From assembly GCA_963677015.1 (NCBI GenBank), contig OY781533.1, positions 1,798,001 through 1,862,000 of the forward strand: 64,000 bases of DNA. The letters run 5' to 3'. Below are positions 8,243-16,724 of the stretch, in pieces (the first letter of the stretch is position 1; each line of letters starts with the position of its first letter). Both the position numbers and the translations under genes were made by a program. Source of the DNA: G963556115 sp963677015 (GTDB taxonomy: Bacteria; Planctomycetota; SZUA-567). Under the pieces are notes generated by a model. The model saw only the letters and a list, made by a program, of their open reading frames with translations, did not search any database and was not told where the DNA came from.

Positions 8243-10336
8243 TTATGCAAATTCCATTTTTCGCCGTAATTCACGCAGTTGTCTTTCAAGCTCCTGGCGG
8301 CGTTGCTCTTCAAGTAAGAATTCTGACTTATACTCTTCAAGTGTTTCCTCCGCTTTAGCCAGCTTTTCTTTCAAGAACACTTTTGCCGCAGCACTGGCTT
8401 CATGTGTCAATTCCAGCTCCTCACGCATAGTCAATAAATTCTGGAGCAATTCCTGATTACGCGCCCTCTCTTCACCAAGATCACCTCGCGCCAGATCCCG
8501 CTCTTTTACCAGCGTGTCAATCTCTTCGCGATACGATGCAACCTCTCTGGAATGCTCTGATTCCAGCTGATCTCTTTCTGCGATAACACTTGTCCGCAAC
8601 TCTTTTTCCACCTTGGTAAACGCGCCACGTTCAAGCTGAAGCTTATCTTCTGCAAGTTTTCGCAGGTTCTTTTCCTGTTGCAGCTGCAGCTTAATTTCAT
8701 TTAATGCGGAATCGACAGCCTCATACTTTTCCTTGAGATATGCCTTACTGGCAGAGCTGGCTGAAACAGATTCCTGCATTAGTGATACTTCTTTTTTGAG
8801 GTTTTTCAAGACCCCACGCAAATCAGTTTCCTCCGCCTTAACTTCTTCAAGCTTGGCCTCAACACGCGACTTCTCATTTACAGCATCTTTTAAAATCCTC
8901 TTAAGATTTTCATGATCATCGAAGAGTTCATCATACTTACCAGTCTTTGCCTTGAGCGCATTCTGATGTTCCGCTTGCGTGTCACGCATGCGTTTTTCCA
9001 GATCTGCAAGAAGATTACGCATATTAACAGTTTGAGCATTTAATTTTTCATTTTTACGTGATTCATCTTCAAATGCCTTAGAGGTTTTATTCAATGCATT
9101 CGAGATACGTTCGACCTCTTTCTCCAGCGCCGCAATCTTATCTTCATAAGTCTCTCGGATTTCAGCTACCTCGACATCAAAGCCCTCTGCTCTTCTGCGA
9201 ACATCTTCAGAATCCTTGAGTAGAACATCAAGCTGCCGGGTAAGGTCATGTTTTTCTCTTTCAGCCTGAGACAAAGCATTACGCATCTGCGCCCGCAACT
9301 GGTCTACCTGATTGCTCGCGACACGCTTTTCAACATTCATCTGCTTCTCAGTTTCACGCAACTTAAACTTCTGTGCATCGAGCTGCTTCTGCAGCATCTT
9401 ATACTCACCCAGAAGTTCAGAACGATCCCGTCTGTACTCAAATTTAACTTTATTGTATTTGCGATTTAAACGCTCAAAACGAACCTCCAACTCCGCAATA
9501 TCATGACGAGCAGATAGTAATTTTCCTTGATAAGCATGGGATTCTTCCTGAGAACGCTGATGTTCGAGGCTTAAACGCTGTTCTGTCTGCGAGAACTCTT
9601 GTTCAATTTTTTCTCTGCGTGTCACTTCACTCTCAAGATTTCGCTCAAGTATGGCATTTGAATCAGTAAGCGCGACTAGCTTCTGTTGAAGATTATCTAT
9701 TATCTCTTTATTATCACGATTTTCTTTGAGCAATGCTTCTGCACGTGATGATTCGCGTTCTGCTGAAATTGAGTATTCTCGAGCCGACTCCTGTTCTTTC
9801 TGCAACGCCTTATCGTACTTACTGTTTATTACAGAAATTTCATGTTCAAGCTGTCGGCGCTCTTTTTCAGCTGCAGACAATTTATTATTAGCCAGTTCCA
9901 GAGCTTTAATCACTTCTTCGCGCTGTAAACGCTCGGCATCCAGATTTTCTTCAAACTCCTGCTTGACACGCCGCTCTTCCCCAGCCTGATGCCTGTTTTG
10001 CTGATTTATTTCAAGCAGTTCTTTCTCCTGCTTAAAGAACCGTTCTCTCTCAACACCAAGCTTGTCTTCAAGCAAAATGCATTTTTGTTCTAGAGTCTGA
10101 CGCAACAGATCAGCCTCACTCAATTTATCTGAAAGAGTATCAAGCTGCTGGCGAAGCTCTGATTCAGTACCCTTGGCATTACTGACCGCACGCTCAAATT
10201 TTTCTTTATAGCGATCAGCTTCCGCACTAGCCTCGCGCATACGAATATGCCCGCGTTCAATCTCCTGCAGCAGGGAATCGCAGTCAATGATCCCGGCATT
10301 CTTATCTGATTTTTTTTTGTTCTCTGCGCTGTTCAT
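8243..10336 (-). CDS. long coiled-coil protein (about 700 aa), function unknown
   Basis: About 697 residues, almost entirely heptad-rich, charged alpha-helix from residue 15 to the end, with no globular catalytic motif, signal peptide or membrane segment. It resembles SMC-hinge-less structural or scaffold proteins, or intermediate-filament-like proteins. An upstream in-frame TTG (10381) would add 15 residues, but the ATG at 10336 is more plausible. It heads the leftward operon with the STAS/HATPase pair 32 nt downstream, so it may be an output or scaffold of that switch (inference). Confidence 0.75.
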   Translation of the reverse strand: MNSAENKKKSDKNAGIIDCDSLLQEIERGHIRMREASAEADRYKEKFERAVSNAKGTESELRQQLDTLSDKLSEADLLRQTLEQKCILLEDKLGVERERFFKQEKELLEINQQNRHQAGEERRVKQEFEENLDAERLQREEVIKALELANNKLSAAEKERRQLEHEISVINSKYDKALQKEQESAREYSISAERESSRAEALLKENRDNKEIIDNLQQKLVALTDSNAILERNLESEVTRREKIEQEFSQTEQRLSLEHQRSQEESHAYQGKLLSARHDIAELEVRFERLNRKYNKVKFEYRRDRSELLGEYKMLQKQLDAQKFKLRETEKQMNVEKRVASNQVDQLRAQMRNALSQAEREKHDLTRQLDVLLKDSEDVRRRAEGFDVEVAEIRETYEDKIAALEKEVERISNALNKTSKAFEDESRKNEKLNAQTVNMRNLLADLEKRMRDTQAEHQNALKAKTGKYDELFDDHENLKRILKDAVNEKSRVEAKLEEVKAEETDLRGVLKNLKKEVSLMQESVSASSASKAYLKEKYEAVDSALNEIKLQLQQEKNLRKLAEDKLQLERGAFTKVEKELRTSVIAERDQLESEHSREVASYREEIDTLVKERDLARGDLGEERARNQELLQNLLTMREELELTHEASAAAKVFLKEKLAKAEETLEEYKSEFLLEEQRRQELERQLRELRRKMEFA

Positions 10337-10634
10337 TAATACACTCTCATCAGAAAAGTCAACATTGGCAAAATTAAGCAATTATATTATACATAATTAT
10401 TGAGTATTTTCACACATTTTTTACTGTTACTCTAGTATTTATCGCACTTTTTTTCCATATCTTGAAATTTAACAAATTATCAAATACACCTTTTTAATAA
10501 CTGAAAACGTTACGTTCCGAATAAAATAATATTTTATTACACATCAGTATGCATATAATACATATATGAAATATTTGCAAATACGAAATATTCTTTATTT
10601 TTCGGCATATTTTAATTTATTTTCAAAATAAGCA

Positions 10635-10663
10635 TTGCACATTATCAATTAATTCCGTAAAAT
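10635..10663 (+). promoter_or_regulatory. sigma70-type promoter for the HU gene
   Basis: TTGCAC (10635-10640), a 17-bp spacer and TAAAAT (10658-10663), 62 bp upstream of the HU start. The rest of the 389-bp divergent gap (10337-10725) is AT-rich with no ORF. A small AAAAGTATACTTTT inverted repeat lies just before the ribosome binding site. Confidence 0.65.
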
Positions 10664-10725
10664 CTCGCAATTGAATATTAAGAACCTTTAAAAGTATACT
10701 TTTTTTTAATTACAGGAGCAACTTA

Positions 10726-11037
10726 ATGGAAAAGCCACTAACAAAAAACGAACTATTCTCAGCAATTTCAGATGAGACGGGTCTTACTAAGAAGCAGGTA
10801 TCAGAAGTATTTGACAGCCTCTGCAATAATATCACAAAAAGCCTATCAAATGACGCCTGTGGTAAATTTGTCCTTCCTGGTTTGTTGAAAATAGAAAAGA
10901 AAGAAGTACCTGCAAAACCAGCTAAAACAGGTGTGCCCAACCCATTCAAACCTGGTGAGACAATGGATATCCCTGCGAAGCCAGCGTCTACAAAGGTTAT
11001 ACTTCGCGCCCTGAAGGGTCTGAAAGAAATGATCTAA
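10726..11037 (+). CDS. HU-family DNA-binding protein
   Basis: A 103-residue nucleoid protein of the HU/IHF family. The N-terminal helices (TKNELFSAISDETGLTKKQV) match. The DNA-binding beta-arm is unusual, with Pro/Lys/Ala-rich stretches (PAKPAKTG and PNPFKPGE), and the tail is KVILRALKGLKEMI. AGGAG is 8 nt before the ATG. It has its own promoter and a strong terminator, so it is monocistronic. The extended arm resembles HU variants seen in PVC-group bacteria (recollection, not checked). Confidence 0.9.
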   Translation: MEKPLTKNELFSAISDETGLTKKQVSEVFDSLCNNITKSLSNDACGKFVLPGLLKIEKKEVPAKPAKTGVPNPFKPGETMDIPAKPASTKVILRALKGLKEMI

Positions 11038-11066
11038 GTAAAATACCGAAATATTTTATTTTTTTT

Positions 11067-11097
11067 AAAGTGAGGATATAATATCCTCACTTTTTTT
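11067..11097 (+). terminator. rho-independent terminator after HU
   Basis: 13-bp stem AAAGTGAGGATAT / ATATCCTCACTTT with a 1-nt centre (effectively a short loop), followed by a T7 run. Confidence 0.9.
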
Positions 11098-11129
11098 GTT
11101 ACCTGTCCCCAATTTTTGCCATTAACTGT

Positions 11130-11158
11130 TTGAAAGCCGAAAGAATTAATGTTAGAAT
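11130..11158 (+). promoter_or_regulatory. sigma70-type promoter for the ECF sigma operon
   Basis: TTGAAA (11130-11135), 17-bp spacer, TAGAAT (11153-11158), about 20 bp before the ATG. No GGAAC/GTC-type ECF autoregulatory box was recognised. Confidence 0.6.
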
Positions 11159-11178
11159 AACTTAGTACACGGTGAATA

Positions 11179-11775
11179 ATGGAAGATATAATATCTCAGA
11201 TGTCCGAGAAAACATATTTTGATGAAGACTATACAGAGGTTATCAAAACCCAGGGAGGAGACAATTCTGCTTTCGATGTGTTGATGTATCGCTATCAGGA
11301 TGTCATCGCAAGACAGATGAGGCGGTTTTCATTACAACAACATATAATTGAAGAACTTACGCAGACTGTGTTTATTAATGCATATCAGTCGATTAATAAT
11401 TATGAGCCCAAAGCTCCGTTCCTGCATTGGCTCCGTACAATAGCAAGTAGAGTTGGTTATAATTACTGGCGGGAAGAAGCAAAAAAACCTAAAACAGTTA
11501 CTCTTGAAGAATGGGATCAGAAGCCAGAGCATTCTACTGAATCCGATACGGTCAATGCGGGAGAAATACTTGATAAGGTCCTAAGTAATCTTCCGCCCAA
11601 AGAGCGACAGGTTTTATGTATGCTTCATCTGGACAATCTAAGTATTAAAGAAATAGCAACGATAATGGGCTGGACAATTCCTATGGTAAAGATGCGATCG
11701 TACCGGGCCCGGAAAAAATTAAAAACCCTTTTTGAGGATCAGGAATTAGGAGAACTTATAGATGAATACAGATGA
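11179..11775 (+). CDS. ECF-family RNA polymerase sigma factor
   Basis: A 198-residue sigma-70 family protein. Region 2 runs from FDVLMYRYQDVIARQM through TIASRVGYNYWREE. Region 4 runs from LPPKERQVLCMLHLDNLSI, with the HTH IKEIATIMGW and VKMRSYRARKKL. There is no region 1.1 or region 3, as in extracytoplasmic-function sigmas. It overlaps the next gene by 14 nt, and the two downstream products are small and membrane-anchored, as expected for an anti-sigma factor and an envelope sensor. Confidence 0.93.
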   Translation: MEDIISQMSEKTYFDEDYTEVIKTQGGDNSAFDVLMYRYQDVIARQMRRFSLQQHIIEELTQTVFINAYQSINNYEPKAPFLHWLRTIASRVGYNYWREEAKKPKTVTLEEWDQKPEHSTESDTVNAGEILDKVLSNLPPKERQVLCMLHLDNLSIKEIATIMGWTIPMVKMRSYRARKKLKTLFEDQELGELIDEYR

Positions 11776-12028
11776 TATAGAGTTACTGCAAAAATTAGAT
11801 AAAGCAGCTTCACGTATTCCTTTAGAAAAGTTTAGCATACGTGAAAGAGTCTGGGCTGCGATCGAATCTCAAAATGTAGTCATTGAGGTTGATTCGTTCA
11901 GATACCTTGCAATGGCTTGTGCTGTAGCTGCAATTATAGCACTCTTCTTTTCTGCAGACATTTTGACTAATATTCAGAATACAGCTGCTTGGCAGCTATC
12001 TGATACAGCAGTAAATATACTTAATTAA
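11762..12028 (+). CDS. small membrane protein, candidate anti-sigma factor
   Basis: An 88-residue protein with a soluble N-terminal part of about 48 residues (LLQKLDKAASRIPLEKFSIRERVWAAIES), one membrane segment (LAMACAVAAIIALFF) and a short C-terminal tail. Size, topology and the overlap with the ECF sigma gene fit a CnrY-like or other short anti-sigma factor. No zinc-binding HxxxCxxC motif is present. AGGAG 9 nt upstream supports the start. Confidence 0.6.
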   Translation: MNTDDIELLQKLDKAASRIPLEKFSIRERVWAAIESQNVVIEVDSFRYLAMACAVAAIIALFFSADILTNIQNTAAWQLSDTAVNILN

Positions 12029-12040
12029 CAGGTAACAGAA

Positions 12041-12556
12041 ATGAGCAATGACTTAGATATAGTACCTCCCAAAAAAATAATACGCCTGAAACATCTGCTT
12101 TTTGGCATCATCATTCTTCTTTCCGGAATAATGATAGGATTCGTCGCAGGCGCATATACTGTTGGAAAGCACTTTGAATATTTCCGACCAAAACCCAGCG
12201 AAATAGCAGGGATAATTTCAGGGAAAATTATTGATGATTTTCCATATCTGGATAAAGATAGAGATAAAATAGAATATTGCATAAATAGCGAATTTAAGAA
12301 TTTTCGTATGCTAGACAACGAAGTTTCATACCGTATTTTGCAACTTCAACATGATATCGCCCTGCAAATAGAGAAAATAATTCCCAATCCTCAAGACAGA
12401 CAGCGTTGGATGGCAACATTCCCGCAATATTTTCCCGGGCATAAACATCGAATGTTTAAGGCAAAAAAATTCGAAGAAAAACATAAACACGGCCCTGATG
12501 GCTGTATGCTTGACGATTGGGACAGGCCACCACCGCCGCCACCGCTTGGTAACTAG
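12041..12556 (+). CDS. membrane-anchored periplasmic protein, CnrX/CpxP-like sensor candidate
   Basis: A 171-residue protein with one N-terminal membrane anchor (about residues 16-42), then a helical periplasmic domain. The His-rich C-terminal third (GHKHRMFKAKKFEEKHKHGPDG) includes a single Cys and ends in polyproline (PPPPPP). Family members such as CnrX, ZraP and CpxP sense metals or misfolding through a helical hairpin. It sits third in an ECF sigma operon, 12 nt after the anti-sigma candidate. A metal specificity cannot be read from the sequence. Confidence 0.55.
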   Translation: MSNDLDIVPPKKIIRLKHLLFGIIILLSGIMIGFVAGAYTVGKHFEYFRPKPSEIAGIISGKIIDDFPYLDKDRDKIEYCINSEFKNFRMLDNEVSYRILQLQHDIALQIEKIIPNPQDRQRWMATFPQYFPGHKHRMFKAKKFEEKHKHGPDGCMLDDWDRPPPPPPLGN

Positions 12557-12580
12557 TTGATAATTCAAATACAAATTATA

Positions 12581-12625
12581 TTTATTAAGCCTCCCGTGTT
12601 GAAAAACCGCGGGAGGCTTAATAAA
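12581..12625. terminator. bidirectional terminator between ECF operon and DUF4432 gene
   Basis: A 16-bp stem TTTATTAAGCCTCCCG / CGGGAGGCTTAATAAA with a 13-nt loop, serving the two convergent genes. Confidence 0.9.
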
Positions 12626-12662
12626 TATAGATAAACTATGAAATTAATTGACTGTTCAAAAA

Positions 12663-13700
12663 CTACCCGGGCACAACCTCGAAGGACAATCTGAAATCTT
12701 TTACCTGTAAAGCCTCCAGATACTCAAGCCGTCCGCAGCTGCGTTCATCAGCACGCCCTTTAACCCGGCAGTTAGCCGGCTCAATCCCCATCACATGTGT
12801 AGAATACCCAGGCATGTACCACTGTACCAGTTCAGGCAGATTTGAGGTATCCCATGACATTTTCAGGCTGACGGCGCTACTGGAGCCACCGACAGGAAAT
12901 TCAGGATTAGTAATTACAGCGGTGGCTATCCCTTCCTTTGTTTGAATATCAGAATAATAATAAACCTTTTCCTGATAACCGGCAACAGGTTCACTCCAGA
13001 CAGCCGGAGGAGCGCCCAAATCAGGCTCACGTGGTTCCCAGACAGTTGAAGGTAGGGAAACAACCGATTTATCAGCAAGCAACGGGAAACCAAAATTACA
13101 ATGATACAGAATGAGCAGCGGTTCTCTGTAACCGCTGAGATTCTCGATAGTATCATATATTTCAATTTTATTTTTTCCTAATGTTGCACTGATCTTTCTG
13201 GTAAGCACAAAACGCTTGCCAAACATCATGGTTTCAGAAATAACCCCGGAGACCTCGACTTTACACTCATCCGCTTCCCAGTAAGTTCTGGTGCCTACTT
13301 CCCTGGCCGGGATATTATGCGCATGTCCGTGCAGTCCATACGACACACCTTCATCTTCACATGGGCTGCCGACATTACTCATCCCGCAGGTAGTCAAAAG
13401 CCCACTGCTGTAGCTTCCCATCCATGCCGCACCATCTTCGTTATAATACGCTGGATTAACGACACCATTATTACCCTGCCAGCACAGAGATGAACCACAA
13501 TATTCAGCCTGAACGATATCCATACATTTACTCGGAGAAATCCAGACTTTTAGTCCGCTTCCGGTATCCAGCTGGATAATCTCACTTTCAGACTCAAGAC
13601 CTTCCTGCAACTTGAATCTTCGCAAACCACCGACCTGCCCTGCATTGCCGATACGACCAATGACCTCACTCTTTGAATAATCTTTTCCACCAATTTTCAT
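12663..13700 (-). CDS. DUF4432 aldose-1-epimerase-like protein
   Basis: A 345-residue galactose-mutarotase-like beta-sandwich protein of the DUF4432 family. Family-typical segments include PSKCMDIVQAEYCG, GLLTTCGMSNVG, YGLHGHAHNIPA and LYHCNFGFPLL. These proteins are thought to epimerise or bind sugars, often next to carbohydrate dehydrogenases. Here the upstream neighbour on the same strand, past a gene remnant, is an aldo/keto reductase. Substrate unknown. Confidence 0.85.
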   Translation of the reverse strand: MKIGGKDYSKSEVIGRIGNAGQVGGLRRFKLQEGLESESEIIQLDTGSGLKVWISPSKCMDIVQAEYCGSSLCWQGNNGVVNPAYYNEDGAAWMGSYSSGLLTTCGMSNVGSPCEDEGVSYGLHGHAHNIPAREVGTRTYWEADECKVEVSGVISETMMFGKRFVLTRKISATLGKNKIEIYDTIENLSGYREPLLILYHCNFGFPLLADKSVVSLPSTVWEPREPDLGAPPAVWSEPVAGYQEKVYYYSDIQTKEGIATAVITNPEFPVGGSSSAVSLKMSWDTSNLPELVQWYMPGYSTHVMGIEPANCRVKGRADERSCGRLEYLEALQVKDFRLSFEVVPG

Positions 13701-13725
13701 AATTACACATCCTCAACGCCAAAAA

Positions 13726-13983
13726 TCACACATTTATAACTGTAACAACGACCTCACGCATACGACGTGGCCCGTCAAACTCACACAAAAAATGTTTTGC
13801 CTGGTTGATAATATCAATTGAGAACCAGCAATAGCACCTTCTCAGAAGGACAGATAATTCCTGATTTCAGGTAGCTATTCCTATTTCCATTCTGCAGATC
13901 ATGCTCCCAAATTCCGCTGGGAACCAGTCGGATAGTAGCGAAATAATTTCACTCTGTACCAACTCATCCCAATTCTCCTGCAT
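13726..13983 (-). pseudogene. possible gene remnant, 86 codons with one in-frame TGA
   Basis: On the reverse strand an ATG at 13983 opens a frame that reads MQENWDELVQSEIISLLSDW, meets TGA at 13869-13867, then stays open for 46 more codons to the TGA at 13726. The second half is protein-like (for example CYCWFSIDIINQAKHF and RRMREVVVTVINV). A second frame, starting ATG at 13969 behind AGGAG, reads 22 codons and then stops. This looks like a decayed gene with a nonsense or frameshift lesion. Selenocysteine read-through is formally possible because the genome has tRNA-Sec, but I have no SECIS evidence. Confidence 0.3.
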
Positions 13984-13994
13984 TGTACCGTTGT

Positions 13995-15011
13995 TTACCG
14001 TGATGCTATGAAATTATCATACTCTTTCTGCATTTTCTTTAATAAAACCGGCGTTTTCAACCCATATGGACAACGTGACATGCAAGCACCACATTCAATA
14101 CAGTCATCAACCTTACGCATTTTTTCTTTAAATTCTGGTGTCAGCAGAGGTTCAAGCGGCATACGCTTGATAAGATACCCCGCTCTGGCAGCCCAGGGAA
14201 TATCGATATCCGCAGGACATGGAAGACAGTACCCGCAACCGCGGCAAAAATTTCCAGACAATTCTTGTTTGTCAGTATTTATCTCAGACATCAGTTTCTC
14301 ATCAAGCACCGGCTCATTCGCCTCGTACTCGAGAAACTCTTCCAGTTCCGTCATATGCTGAATACCCCATATCGGCACAACATGCTCAAAGCGGCGCATA
14401 TAAGCAAAGGCAGCTCTGGCATTGGTAATCAGACCTCCCGACATTGCTTTCATCGCAATTACTCCAATATCGTGGCGGGCACACTCCTCCGCCAGTTCCC
14501 AGTCCTCATCCAGAGAAATCATCGAAAGCGGGAACTGAATAGTGTCAAATATGCCACTGGCAATTCCTGCTCTGGCAACCTCACGGCTGTGATTGGTAAG
14601 GCCCTTAAAACGTATCATTCCCTGCTTCTGAGCATAATCAAGCGCCGCTATTGGTGATTCAGGGTCATCAATATCCGGAAGACTCTTGGGATTATGCAGC
14701 TGCATGAGATCAACGTAATCAGTCTGCAGCATCTTTAAACTGGTCTCAAGCTCAGACAGAAAATCACTTTTATTTGCAGCCATACTCTTGGTTGCAATAA
14801 TGACTTCACTACGTTTTCCCTTCAGAGCATTACCAAGTTTTTCCTCACTGTCAGAATAAAAACGCGCAGTATCAAAAAAATTAACTCCACCCTCTAACGC
14901 CGCATGAATTATTCTGGTTACTTCCTTTGCTTCTGTGCGCTGTATAGGCAGTGCGCCAAAAGATGTCCGAGACACCATTAAATCAGTTTTACCAAGTCTT
15001 GCATATTTCAT
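13995..15011 (-). CDS. aldo/keto reductase with C-terminal 4Fe-4S ferredoxin-like domain
   Basis: A 338-residue protein. Residues 1 to about 250 form an AKR barrel (FDTARFYSDSEEKLGNAL with the catalytic Asp/Tyr, and a Lys in the IATKS strand). The C-terminal tail carries two cysteine clusters, CRGCGYCLPCP and CIECGACMSRCPYG, typical of ferredoxin-like 4Fe-4S binding. Such Fe-S AKRs are common in anaerobes, and their substrates are mostly unknown. The neighbour DUF4432 epimerase suggests sugar metabolism (inference). Confidence 0.88.
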   Translation of the reverse strand: MKYARLGKTDLMVSRTSFGALPIQRTEAKEVTRIIHAALEGGVNFFDTARFYSDSEEKLGNALKGKRSEVIIATKSMAANKSDFLSELETSLKMLQTDYVDLMQLHNPKSLPDIDDPESPIAALDYAQKQGMIRFKGLTNHSREVARAGIASGIFDTIQFPLSMISLDEDWELAEECARHDIGVIAMKAMSGGLITNARAAFAYMRRFEHVVPIWGIQHMTELEEFLEYEANEPVLDEKLMSEINTDKQELSGNFCRGCGYCLPCPADIDIPWAARAGYLIKRMPLEPLLTPEFKEKMRKVDDCIECGACMSRCPYGLKTPVLLKKMQKEYDNFIASR

Positions 15012-15066
15012 TTAAAAGACACTCCATTTAGTGATATTAAAGCGGGCAGTATAATAATAACTTATA

Positions 15067-15100
15067 AAGCCCACTTCTATTATACATTAGAAGTGGGCTT
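15067..15100. terminator. strong hairpin in the gap before tRNA-Asn
   Basis: 12-bp stem AAGCCCACTTCT / AGAAGTGGGCTT. T-tracts on either side are weak, so termination is plausible but not certain. The rest of the 336-bp gap (15012-15347) holds the tRNA promoter and an inverted repeat. Confidence 0.55.
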
Positions 15101-15268
15101 CTTCAAGAAATCAAAATAATTCTGGGCAAATTCCTGATTTTAATAAAATTTAATTGGCAAAAACCTCAAAATTTAAGCCTGATAAATGCTCAGATAATCA
15201 GATAAACTCAGACAAAAGCCTGCGAAAACCAGTACCAAAAAAAAGGTTTAAAAAAACAAATTTAGTAC

Positions 15269-15296
15269 TGGACAATAATGATAAATTCCGTATACT
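15269..15296 (+). promoter_or_regulatory. promoter of tRNA-Asn
   Basis: TGGACA (15269-15274), 16-bp spacer, TATACT (15291-15296), about 52 bp upstream of the mature tRNA. Confidence 0.6.
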
Positions 15297-15310
15297 TCTA
15301 ACACGTTGAA

Positions 15311-15330
15311 GTTAGTAACACATTACTAAC
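15311..15330. repeat. inverted repeat GTTAGTAA-CACA-TTACTAAC upstream of tRNA-Asn
   Basis: A perfect 8-bp inverted repeat around CACA lies in the transcribed 5' leader between the promoter and the tRNA. It could be a processing hairpin or a binding site at the putative attachment region. Confidence 0.5.
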
Positions 15331-15347
15331 ATCTGCAAAATACATAT

Positions 15348-15423
15348 TCCCTTGTAGCTCAGTTGGTAGAGCAATGGACTGTTAATCCATGTGCCGCTGG
15401 TTCGAGTCCAGCCGGGGGAGCCA
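15348..15423 (+). tRNA. tRNA-Asn (anticodon GTT), CCA encoded
   Basis: 76 nt including CCA: acceptor TCCCTTG pairs with CGGGGGA, the anticodon loop CTGTTAA gives GTT, and the T-arm is GCTGG-TTCGAGT-CCAGC. Prophage genes begin directly downstream, so the 3' half of this gene is the likely attB/attL core. Confidence 0.96.
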
Positions 15424-15429
15424 AACTTA

Positions 15430-15472
15430 AAAGCCTGTAATTCCTAGTAAATAAGGACTTACAGGCTTTTTT
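15430..15472. terminator. terminator after tRNA-Asn, also facing the prophage late operon
   Basis: Stem AAAGCCTGTAA / TTACAGGCTTT followed by T's on the plus strand. On the minus strand the T-tract is shorter (CTTTTAAG), but it can still end the leftward phage transcript before it crosses the tRNA. Confidence 0.8.
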
Positions 15473-15568
15473 AATGCAATTTCAGAGCAAACAATTTAAG
15501 CAAATAAAGCCTTTTTTGACAACAAAAACAACCCGAAATAATAAAATAAACCACAAATAAACCACAAA

Positions 15569-15937
15569 TTATTGAGTAAGCGTGATCACAATACCAGCAA
15601 TTGCTATCAATGCGGCAACCATGCTAACAAAAACACCTGCAAGTGTAGCAAAGGCGCAAATAATAGTTGCGTATACTCCCCAGTTGTCACGAGTATTTTT
15701 ACTAGAATGGTATTCATAAATATGCTCTTTATGCTGATTATGTAACTCTTTTACCTTCTCACTCTGTGAATTGATGTGTTCAGAAAGAAAATTACATGGT
15801 GAGTCATGAGGTTTCTGGCTTCTAAATTCTGCAACCACTCCAGCAAGACCTACCTGTATATTGCTAATTTTATCTCCTAATTCATTCCTTACATCATCAA
15901 GTTTATTGAGAAAAACCTCCGGATCAATCTTCGCCAT
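15569..15937 (-). CDS. membrane-anchored coiled-coil protein, XhlA-like holin-associated candidate
   Basis: A 122-residue protein. The N-terminal 70 residues are helical (FLNKLDDVRNELGDKISNIQ). The C-terminal 45 residues hold two hydrophobic stretches (WGVYATIICAFATLAGVFVSM and AALIAIAGIVITL). The soluble helix plus C-terminal membrane anchor resembles hemolysin XhlA or class-III-like holin partners. The start at 15937 sits behind AGGTGG and gives a 14-nt overlap with the preceding gene; longer in-frame versions run into that gene. The position at the end of the late operon fits a lysis role. Confidence 0.5.
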   Translation of the reverse strand: MAKIDPEVFLNKLDDVRNELGDKISNIQVGLAGVVAEFRSQKPHDSPCNFLSEHINSQSEKVKELHNQHKEHIYEYHSSKNTRDNWGVYATIICAFATLAGVFVSMVAALIAIAGIVITLTQ

Positions 15938-16724
15938 CAACCACCTGGGCCTTTCTACGGCGGTGGAACCATTTAAGTGGAGACTCAATAAGCAGAAATA
16001 CTAATGCAATCACTCCAGCGCCTACACCAATAATCCAGATAATAAGTCTTAAGTTTTCTGCTTCAGCCCTTATCGTATTCACCTTAACCTTGCCTTCGGC
16101 CAGAATCTCTACTTCTCTTAATTTTGCTTTTGCTTCTGTAATTTCCACAACAGCCTTGGATTTTGACTCTTTCCCTTTTGAATCAGCTAGATCGGCAAGC
16201 AACTTCTGCTCTCTAAGCTTATAATTTGCTTCCATATTTTTCACATATGCAGCAGATTCTGCTTCAGCAGCTAAAACTTTTGCCTTTGCTTCTGCATTTA
16301 CTAAAATCATCCGCTCTTTTACATTAGCATCAACGATCTTTGAAACTTCTGCTTTTTTAACCATATCGGGTGAAACAGCTGGTAATTCTGGTAATTCTGT
16401 AGACTTCTGTTTCGAAACTTTTAATAAACGCGGTTCTTCCGACTGTTCCTTACATCCAATAGTAATTGAGTTGTTAGTATTAGTTTCAGAGTGGTTCTCT
16501 TTATGACTTGAATCAATGCTTGTTTTTGCCCCAAGAGCGAAGGTTTTTGGATCTATATCGCTAGTCTTTTCTGTTACTTCAACAGTCTCACCATCAAAAT
16601 CCCTGGTATCAACGCAACCTAACAATGCTGCACAAGCAATAATAACAGCACCACCTACAGCCCACTTCCAATATTTAAACAACGCAACAGCAACACTATT
16701 AATTAATCCAAATAATATACCCAT
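15924..16724 (-). CDS. candidate unimolecular spanin (lipoprotein signal plus C-terminal membrane anchor)
   Basis: About 266 residues. The N terminus is a signal sequence ending in a lipobox (CAALLGC, Cys at about 37). It is followed by a low-complexity linker and a long Ala/Glu/Lys helix (about residues 110-220). A C-terminal membrane segment (LIIWIIGVGAGVIALVFLLIE) and a basic cytoplasmic tail (WFHRRRK) complete it. Outer-membrane lipid anchor, periplasm-spanning helix and inner-membrane anchor in one chain is the architecture of u-spanins such as T1 gp11, which fuse inner and outer membranes in lysis. I chose 16724 because AAGGG lies upstream; an ATG at 16784 is also in frame. It is longer than known u-spanins. 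Confidence 0.55.
   Translation of the reverse strand: MGILFGLINSVAVALFKYWKWAVGGAVIIACAALLGCVDTRDFDGETVEVTEKTSDIDPKTFALGAKTSIDSSHKENHSETNTNNSITIGCKEQSEEPRLLKVSKQKSTELPELPAVSPDMVKKAEVSKIVDANVKERMILVNAEAKAKVLAAEAESAAYVKNMEANYKLREQKLLADLADSKGKESKSKAVVEITEAKAKLREVEILAEGKVKVNTIRAEAENLRLIIWIIGVGAGVIALVFLLIESPLKWFHRRRKAQVVDGED

Noticed and set aside
15473..15565. Tandem ATAAACCACAA copies after tRNA-Asn as integrase arm sites
   Set aside because: Only two adjacent short copies in AT-rich DNA, and no integrase to support it.
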